From NCBI GenBank assembly GCA_017534835.1, contig JAFXVT010000048.1, positions 1 through 46,098 on the forward strand: DNA of 46,098 nucleotides, in the 5' to 3' direction. Below the pieces are notes generated by a model. It did not search any database. It saw nothing but the letters and a program-made list of their open reading frames with translations, and was not told where the DNA came from. This document shows positions 41,503 through 46,098 of this stretch, piece by piece (position 1 is the first letter of the stretch; each line of letters opens with the position of its first letter). This DNA is from Ruminococcus sp. (GTDB lineage Bacteria > Bacillota > Clostridia > Oscillospirales > Ruminococcaceae). The position numbers and the translations under genes were made by a program.

Positions 41503-42873
41503 CTATCTGATAACTGCAAATGCCTGTTTGAGATCCGATACAGGTATGAGCTCGATGTCGTAGCTGTCCTTGTCCAGCCCGGACATACACTGCTTCGGGA
41601 TAACAGCGCGTCTGAAGCCCATTCGCTCTGCCTCCTTTATGCGCTGAGAGGCGTGTGATACAGAGCGTATCTCGCCGCCGAGCCCTATCTCGCCGAATGC
41701 GACGAGCTCCTCATCTATCTCCTTGTCCATTATGCCGGAATAAAGCGACATTGCAACAGGAAGGTCGGCTGCCGGCTCGTCAAGGCGGAATCCGCCGACG
41801 ATGTTGAGGTATACGTCAAGGCTGCCCATAAATACGCCGAGCCGCTTTTCAAGCACCGCGATGATGATGTTCAGCCTGTTGAAATCAAAGCCCGTAGCCA
41901 TTCTCCTCGGTGCAGCATAGCTCGTTTTTGCCGCAAGCGCCTGCACCTCCGCAAGAATAGGCCGGCTTCCCTCCATTACGCACGCAACGCACGTCCCCGA
42001 GACGTTGTGAGGTCTGCCGGAGAGGAGCATCTGCGACGGATTTGCGACCTCGGCAAGTCCCTTGTCGAGCATCTCAAACACGCCTATCTCATTCGTCGAG
42101 CCGAAACGGTTCTTGACAGCGCGCAGCAGGCGATAGCTCTGATGGCGCTCGCCCTCAAAATACAGCACTGCGTCTACGATATGCTCCATCACCTTCGGTC
42201 CGGCGATAGCGCCGTCCTTGTTGATGTGTCCGACGATGATCACGGGTACCTCTTCGCTCTTCGCGGTCCTCATAAAGAGATTCGTACACTCCCTGACCTG
42301 CGTGAGACTTCCGGGGCTTGATGAGATGCGGCTGATACTCATTGTCTGTATCGAGTCGATGATAACGATGTCGATGTTGCTTCCGGCGATAGTTGCGGCT
42401 ACAGCTTCCGCATCGTTTGCCGTGAGGATATAGAGATTCTCGGTATCCACGCCGAGACGCTTCGCACGGAGCTTTATCTGCCGTGCTGATTCCTCGCCCG
42501 ATACGTACAGAACAGCGTGTTCCTCGCCGAGGTACTGACATATCTGAAGAAGGAGCGTGCTCTTGCCGATGCCGGGCTCTCCGCCGAGAAGCACGAGCGA
42601 GCCCTTGACGAGTCCGCCGCCGAGCACGCGGTTCAGCTCGCCGAGACCGGTATCATAGCGGACATCATTGTCTGCGCCGATGTCCGCAAGCTCAAGAATG
42701 CTGTCCAGAAGGTCATGAGTGCTGCCGGACGAGGCATTCCCTCCGGCAGATACTGTGTCTGCGAGCTCCTCCTCGAAGCTGTTCCATGCGCCGCAGGACG
42801 GGCATTTTCCGTTCCACTTCGAGCTCTCATAGCCGCATTGATTGCACGTATATACGAATTTTGACTTTGCCAT
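41503..42873 (-). CDS. radA: DNA repair protein RadA
   Basis: RadA (Sms) is a RecA-like DnaB-type helicase that promotes branch migration in recombination. The 456-residue product has an N-terminal zinc finger (CNQCGYESSKWNGKCPSCG, about 10-28), Walker A GGEPGIGKSTLL, the RadA-specific VKNRFGSTNEIGVFEM (about 255-270), and a Lon-like C-terminal domain (GGFRLDEPAADLPVAMSLYS). Length is normal. It starts 3 bases after the lipoprotein gene on the minus strand, so the two are cotranscribed, and ends at the shared terminator. Confidence 0.97.
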   Translation of the reverse strand: MAKSKFVYTCNQCGYESSKWNGKCPSCGAWNSFEEELADTVSAGGNASSGSTHDLLDSILELADIGADNDVRYDTGLGELNRVLGGGLVKGSLVLLGGEPGIGKSTLLLQICQYLGEEHAVLYVSGEESARQIKLRAKRLGVDTENLYILTANDAEAVAATIAGSNIDIVIIDSIQTMSISRISSSPGSLTQVRECTNLFMRTAKSEEVPVIIVGHINKDGAIAGPKVMEHIVDAVLYFEGERHQSYRLLRAVKNRFGSTNEIGVFEMLDKGLAEVANPSQMLLSGRPHNVSGTCVACVMEGSRPILAEVQALAAKTSYAAPRRMATGFDFNRLNIIIAVLEKRLGVFMGSLDVYLNIVGGFRLDEPAADLPVAMSLYSGIMDKEIDEELVAFGEIGLGGEIRSVSHASQRIKEAERMGFRRAVIPKQCMSGLDKDSYDIELIPVSDLKQAFAVIR

Positions 42874-42876
42874 AGC

Positions 42877-43944
42877 TTATACCAGTGAGGCTTCGATCCC
42901 GGCGCTGCTGAGCGGATACTTCCTGCCGGTCTCCATAACAGAGCCGGAGCTCACATAGCTGTCGGCAGAGAAGCTGCTGTCTGCGAGGCTCCAGTAGGTC
43001 ATTCCTGTCTCGGATTCCGAGAAGAAAACGAGCGCTTCCACATCAAAGAGGAGCCTGCCGTATCTTCCGTAGGTGCCTTCTATCTCAGTGAGCTCATTGC
43101 CGTTGAAGACGTAGACAGAGCAGGTGGAATCGGTCGCGGAGCCCGACGAAACGATGACCTCGGGGACATCGTCGCCGTTGAGGTCGCACAGCTCGAACGC
43201 TGCATCAGATGATTCCGCTCCGAGAGTAAGAGACAGCTCATTGAGCTTGTTCTTGCAGAGCTGCTTCTGGTTCTTGTCGAGCACAGCTCCCCAGCTCTCG
43301 CCGCGGCGGATAGCATAATTCACCGAAGCATCACCGAATGTGAACTTCCTGCCGAGGTGGAAGGTGAGCGCACCAACGTAGGGTGCGAGCGCGGATTCGT
43401 ATTCGGCGAGCAGCTTTTCCTCGCCGTTTATCTTGTGTGAGATAGTAACGCCGCTGAGTGCGGACTCGGAATTATCGCTGTATGTGAGAAAGTCGGACAG
43501 GGCTCCGTTATCGATTTTACGGAATTTTCCGAGTATAAAGCCGTCTCCGTGGTATTCCTCGCGGATGAGCCCGGACTCGGGGAGATAGTCGAAAACGCCT
43601 TCAAATCCGGCAGTTCCGAGTGAGGAGAGAGCTCCGTCCGAATAGGTGTATATTTCGCAGACGCTGGTCTTGTCGGTGCCCTGCGACAAAATGAGCTCGG
43701 GGTTGCCGTCGCCGGTGAGGTCGAGCAGGTCGAATGCATCGTATGCCGAGTCCATGCTTTTCACCTCGTCGAGCTTGTCTTGGTATGGCTTCTGCCACTT
43801 GAAGGAGATGTCCTCGGGGGAGACGGGCTGAGCTTCAGATTCGCTTCCCGATGAGGATGAGTGCGGTTTTGTATCGGAGCAGCCGGCAGCTGCTGCGGAG
43901 GCTGTGAGTACAGCCGCGATCAGTAATGCTTGGATAGTTTTCAC
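42877..43944 (-). CDS. lipoprotein with two DxxGDGxPE repeats, unknown function
   Basis: A 355-residue product starting at GTG after TGGAGG. It has a lipoprotein signal with Cys22 (AAGC; the -3 residue is Ala, so the lipobox is weak), a Ser-rich spacer, and two similar halves each containing a calcium-loop-like motif: FDLLDLTGDGNPELILS (about 70-86) and FELCDLNGDDVPEVIVS (about 250-266), each followed by a YxYxxG or VYVFNG strand. This recalls FG-GAP/VCBS-type repeat proteins. It should be on the outer face of the membrane. The function is unknown. It shares a transcript with radA. Confidence 0.8.
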   Translation of the reverse strand: MKTIQALLIAAVLTASAAAAGCSDTKPHSSSSGSESEAQPVSPEDISFKWQKPYQDKLDEVKSMDSAYDAFDLLDLTGDGNPELILSQGTDKTSVCEIYTYSDGALSSLGTAGFEGVFDYLPESGLIREEYHGDGFILGKFRKIDNGALSDFLTYSDNSESALSGVTISHKINGEEKLLAEYESALAPYVGALTFHLGRKFTFGDASVNYAIRRGESWGAVLDKNQKQLCKNKLNELSLTLGAESSDAAFELCDLNGDDVPEVIVSSGSATDSTCSVYVFNGNELTEIEGTYGRYGRLLFDVEALVFFSESETGMTYWSLADSSFSADSYVSSGSVMETGRKYPLSSAGIEASLV

Positions 43945-43997
43945 GTTATGACCTCCAGTTTTTGTTCTGTATATCTGTTTTTAACTCATACACTATT

Positions 43998-44026
43998 ATT
44001 GTAGCATATCAGACCTGTGCTGTCAA
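43998..44026 (-). promoter_or_regulatory. sigma-A promoter of the lipoprotein-radA transcript
   Basis: On the minus strand TTGACA (44021-44026), 17 bases, TACAAT (43998-44003) with an extended TGC. Confidence 0.88.
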
Positions 44027-44143
44027 TCGTGATGAGCCCGGCAGGAGAGACAGCCGGTGACGAAAATAATTGTGAAGCAGGCGTGATTTTTGTTCTCATT
44101 TCACGCGCCGGAGCACATTTCTGATGTATTCGAGGAGGCAATA

Positions 44144-44443
44144 ATGAACGAGACCTATATGATACCGACAGTGACCGACGAGGCAGCTTCTCTGCCTGCG
44201 GAGGACGACACAGCACAGCTCGCGCAGGAGGAGAAGCGCCGCAGGAAGGAGGGGAAAGCCGACGATATAATCGCGATGCAGGCGGCGGTATGTATGCTCA
44301 TCGCTGCCGGAGTGATCATTACGAACATCTTCCGCCCTGACATTTCCGGAGAGCTGTTCGACAGGCTGTGCGAGCTCAGTGAGAGCGAAAGTGAGCTCTT
44401 CCCGAATCCGATAGGGCTGATAATGCAGCTTTTCGGAAAATGA
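44144..44443 (+). CDS. small membrane protein coupled to an S2P protease
   Basis: A 99-residue protein with an acidic N-terminus, a basic patch (EEKRRRKEGK, about 28-37), one membrane helix (about 42-60) and a short outer C-terminus (GELFDRLCELSESESELF...). The ATG at 44144 has a CGAGGAGG ribosome site; an upstream start at 44090 has none. Its stop overlaps the start of the M50 protease gene (ATGA), so the two are probably made in fixed ratio. By analogy with SpoIVFA/SpoIVFB it could be a partner or regulator of the protease, but there is no sequence evidence of homology. Confidence 0.75.
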   Translation: MNETYMIPTVTDEAASLPAEDDTAQLAQEEKRRRKEGKADDIIAMQAAVCMLIAAGVIITNIFRPDISGELFDRLCELSESESELFPNPIGLIMQLFGK

Positions 44444-44934
44444 GCAGGATAAGGATAAGATTTTCATTCCTCTGCTTCAACGCGGTACTGTTCTGTCTGT
44501 GCGACGGAAGAATGATAGCGTCATTCTACATTGTATGTCTGCTGCACGAGCTTGGGCACATCGCTGCTCTGCGGCTCACGGGCGGCGAGCTCCGCGCAGT
44601 CGAGCTAAGCTGCTTCGGCATACGTATGACCGCCGCTCCGGCAGCTGATGTGAAGAGGGGAGCAGCTGTTCTGCTGAGCGGACCGGCTGCGAACCTGCTG
44701 CTGTATGCATTGCTGACATTGACCGGCAAATGTCCGGAGACCGCGTCGCTGAGCCTTGCGGCAGGTCTGTTCAACCTTCTGCCGCTGAGCTCGCTCGACG
44801 GCGGAGCGCTGCTCGATATGCTCGCGGAGGGCTCGGTGCGGGAGCGGCAGATACAGCTTTGTATAACGGCAGTCCGGATAGCAGCGGCAGGTGTACTGCT
44901 TGCACTGATCGCAGCGGAGCTTGCCGCGATGTGA
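44440..44934 (+). CDS. M50 site-2-type intramembrane metalloprotease, SpoIVFB-like
   Basis: A 164-residue integral membrane protein with the zinc-binding HELGH (His36, Glu37, His40) in the second helix and NLLPLSSLDGG (111-121, Asp119 as third ligand) near the C-terminus. These are the two signature motifs of S2P proteases, which cut membrane-bound regulators such as pro-sigma factors or signal peptides. There is no PDZ or CBS domain, and the protein is shorter than SpoIVFB (about 290). No obvious substrate is next to it, though the 49-residue membrane peptide downstream is a candidate. Confidence 0.88.
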   Translation: MSRIRIRFSFLCFNAVLFCLCDGRMIASFYIVCLLHELGHIAALRLTGGELRAVELSCFGIRMTAAPAADVKRGAAVLLSGPAANLLLYALLTLTGKCPETASLSLAAGLFNLLPLSSLDGGALLDMLAEGSVRERQIQLCITAVRIAAAGVLLALIAAELAAM

Positions 44935-44965
44935 CAGCTTTTCAGCGGAACTGCTCCAGAACACG

Positions 44966-44994
44966 TTGACAATCCCGTGACGATGTGATAAAAT
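44966..44994 (+). promoter_or_regulatory. sigma-A promoter of the 49-residue membrane peptide gene
   Basis: TTGACA (44966-44971), 17 bases, TAAAAT (44989-44994) with an extended TGA. The 134-base leader contains a CGGACAGC/GCTGTCCG hairpin (45010-45042) and an ACGGCG that could instead pair with a downstream CGCCGT near 45072. Confidence 0.85.
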
Positions 44995-45128
44995 GTATAG
45001 GACGAACGGCGGACAGCAGCTGCTGCGCTTCACCGCTGTCCGGATAAGGCGCAAGCTGTTGAGAAGCAAACGCCGTGACGCATTGTTCATAATACGGTAA
45101 ACACGTGACTTTCAGGAGGAAAAAGAAT

Positions 45129-45278
45129 ATGTACACATTACTTGCGGCGGCTCCGGCTGCCGGAGACACTTTCCCGGCAAAAGCGCTTATAATCGTCGGA
45201 GTTGCGGCTGCGGTCATTGCAGTTGCTTCTGTAGCAGTTTCGGCTCTCAAGAAAAAAGACGATGATGATAAGGAATAA
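45129..45278 (+). CDS. 49-residue membrane peptide, unknown function
   Basis: The frame begins MYTLLAAAPAAGDTFPAKAL, continues as one membrane helix rich in Val, Ala and Ile (about 20-41), and ends in a KKKDDDDKE charged tail. It has a strong TCAGGAGGAAAAAGAAT ribosome site, its own consensus promoter and a terminator, which makes translation likely despite the small size. The N-terminal AAAPAAGDTFPAKA could be outside and the charged tail inside. No family is recognised; a short secreted or membrane signalling peptide, or a small component of the envelope, are possibilities. Confidence 0.75.
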   Translation: MYTLLAAAPAAGDTFPAKALIIVGVAAAVIAVASVAVSALKKKDDDDKE

Positions 45279-45287
45279 ATAATTGCC

Positions 45288-45335
45288 AAGCACCTCCGCA
45301 TATGCTTTACTATCAAAGTGTGCGGAGGTGTTTTT
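45288..45335 (+). terminator. terminator-like hairpin containing the next gene's ribosome site
   Basis: CACCTCCGCA (45291-45300) and TGCGGAGGTG (45321-45330) form a perfect 10-bp stem followed by TTTTT. The second arm includes GGAGGTG, the ribosome site of the gene starting at 45336, so the same structure would end transcription or hide that site. Confidence 0.85.
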
Positions 45336-45626
45336 ATGCTTTGCAGTCTTGACGAGCTGCGCTCGAAGGAGGTCATCGACATCACCACGGGCGAGCGGCT
45401 CGGATATATCGACGATGTCCGCTTCGATACGGATACAGGTGAGGTCACGGCTCTTGTGATATACGGCGGAGTGCGTATCTTCGGGCTCTCGCCGCGAGGC
45501 GACGACCTTGAGATACCCTGTCAGGCGGTGGAGGTCATCGGCGAGGATACTATCCTCGTCAGACATACGGATTTGACATATCATACAAATATCCGCAGAA
45601 AGTGCATAAAAAGTTTGTTTGGATAA
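45336..45626 (+). CDS. YlmC/YmxH-family PRC-barrel protein
   Basis: A 96-residue protein with the PRC-barrel fold: LCSLDELRSKEVIDITTGERLGYIDDVRFDTDTGEVTALVIYGG covers most of it, and IPCQAVEVIGEDTILV ends the barrel. This is the family named for Bacillus YlmC and YmxH, associated with sporulating Firmicutes; its role is not firmly known. The ATG at 45336 follows GGAGGTG inside a strong hairpin. An upstream in-frame start at 45318 lies within the stem and is unlikely. Confidence 0.9.
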   Translation: MLCSLDELRSKEVIDITTGERLGYIDDVRFDTDTGEVTALVIYGGVRIFGLSPRGDDLEIPCQAVEVIGEDTILVRHTDLTYHTNIRRKCIKSLFG

Positions 45627-45640
45627 AATTGGACTTATAC

Positions 45641-45669
45641 TTGCGAAAATATGAGGAATGTGATATAAT
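45641..45669 (+). promoter_or_regulatory. sigma-A promoter of rpsB
   Basis: TTGCGA (45641-45646), 17 bases, TATAAT (45664-45669) with an extended TGA. Confidence 0.88.
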
Positions 45670-45675
45670 ATTAGA

Positions 45676-45785
45676 GCAATTCGCACGCGTGCGCTTTCAC
45701 CGACCGGTGCGGCAGGTCTGCCGTCGTCTGTGAGCCAAGCCGCGCGGAGGATTAATAATAACCAATTTTTAAGGAGGACTACACA
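45676..45785 (+). promoter_or_regulatory. structured rpsB leader
   Basis: Three small stems stand in a row: CGCACGCGTGCG (45682-45693), CACCGACCGGTG (45698-45709) and CGGCAGGTCTGCCG (45710-45723). An A/T-rich stretch and AAGGAGG follow before the ATG. Ribosomal protein S2 leaders are autoregulatory in other bacteria; here that is inference. Confidence 0.5.
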
Positions 45786-46098
45786 ATGTCAGTAGTTTCA
45801 ATGAAGCAGCTCCTTGAGGCTGGCGTTCACTTCGGACACCAGACAAGACGCTGGAACCCCAAAATGGCACCGTACATCTTCACAGAGAGAAACGGTATCT
45901 ACATCATCGACCTTCAGAAGACAGTAAAGAAGCTTGAAGAAGCTTACCTCTTCGTTCGCGACCTCTCAGCAGAGGGCGGCGAGGTTCTCTTCGTTGGTAC
46001 AAAGAAGCAGGCTGGCGATTCCGTTAAGGAAGAGGCTACACGTGCAGGCGCTCACTATGTAAATGCTCGTTGGCTCGGCGGTATGCTCACAAACTTCA
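45786..46098 (+). CDS. rpsB: 30S ribosomal protein S2, 3' end missing
   Basis: The frame begins [20 protein letters not shown], has [26 protein letters not shown] (about 22-47), LFVGTKKQA and [11 protein letters not shown], all diagnostic of S2, which binds the 30S head-platform junction. About 104 of roughly 250 residues are present before the window ends. AAGGAGGACTACACA precedes the ATG. tsf normally follows, outside the window. Confidence 0.98.
   Translation, partial: MSVVSMKQLLEAGVHFGHQTRRWNPKMAPYIFTERNGIYIIDLQKTVKKLEEAYLFVRDLSAEGGEVLFVGTKKQAGDSVKEEATRAGAHYVNARWLGGMLTNF

Overview
The window looks like chromosome from a cellulosome-bearing Ruminococcus or a close relative (Firmicutes, Oscillospiraceae). 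The evidence is a pectate lyase ending in a Ruminococcus-style type I dockerin after Thr-rich linkers, meso-DAP-type MurE, a YlmC/YmxH sporulation-family protein, an S-box riboswitch on metK, Firmicute-type NFACT (RqcH) and TrmK/Nif3 genes, and sigma-A promoters that almost all have exact 17-bp spacers. The assignment rests on gene content only; no species call is possible by eye. I see no insertion sequence, prophage, integrase, CRISPR array or rRNA gene.

Layout. (1) 1-2.3 kb, minus strand: rpmG-secE-nusG-rplK-rplA (rplA runs off the left edge), driven by a consensus promoter. The rplK and rplA spacers carry the same GTGGGAG...TTACCAC hairpin motif, probably the L1 autoregulatory target. (2) 2.4-6.3 kb, plus strand: cysteine desulfurase, two small membrane proteins, an ICMT-like methyltransferase and thiI, a sulfur-transfer pair for 4-thiouridine/thiamine. 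(3) 6.5-10.5 kb: two adjacent class B-like sortases, one membrane-anchored with a long cytosolic tail and one with a lipoprotein signal, then a secreted SpoIID-type protein whose domain order appears circularly permuted. (4) 10.6-25.3 kb: the division and cell wall (dcw) cluster mraZ-rsmH-ftsL-pbp-murE-mraY-ftsW-murG-(alpha/beta hydrolase)-murA-ftsQ-ftsZ, without murF, murD, murC, murB or ftsA. A 373-bp structured, gene-free segment separates ftsL from the PBP gene. (5) 25.3-34.0 kb: an Ala-rich DivIVA-like coiled-coil protein with 11-residue repeats, a SigH-like sigma factor, a tRNA-like element, a double zinc-ribbon protein, a TrmK-Nif3 fusion, rlmA, an epimerase, rqcH and an AraC-type regulator. 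(6) 34.0-41.5 kb: SAM-I riboswitch-metK, a soluble LacI-like sensor fused to GGDEF, then a 1156-residue PL1-PL9-dockerin pectinase. (7) 41.5-46.1 kb: radA and a lipoprotein gene on the minus strand, then on the plus strand a small membrane protein translationally coupled to an S2P-type metalloprotease, a 49-residue membrane peptide with its own strong promoter, a YlmC/YmxH protein whose ribosome site lies inside a terminator-like hairpin, and the start of rpsB.

How it works together: most of the window builds and divides the cell envelope (lipid II synthesis by MurE, MraY, MurG and MurA; septal assembly by FtsL, FtsQ, FtsW, PBP and FtsZ; sortases for surface attachment), with translation housekeeping at both ends. 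The pectinase would be secreted and docked on a scaffoldin; the neighbouring GGDEF protein and AraC regulator could link sugar sensing to such functions, but that is inference. The points most worth a second look are the permuted SpoIID domain, the lipoprotein sortase, the structured RNA ahead of the PBP, the tRNA-like element, the 8-fold hendecad repeat after ftsZ, and the small-peptide/hairpin arrangement near 45.2 kb.
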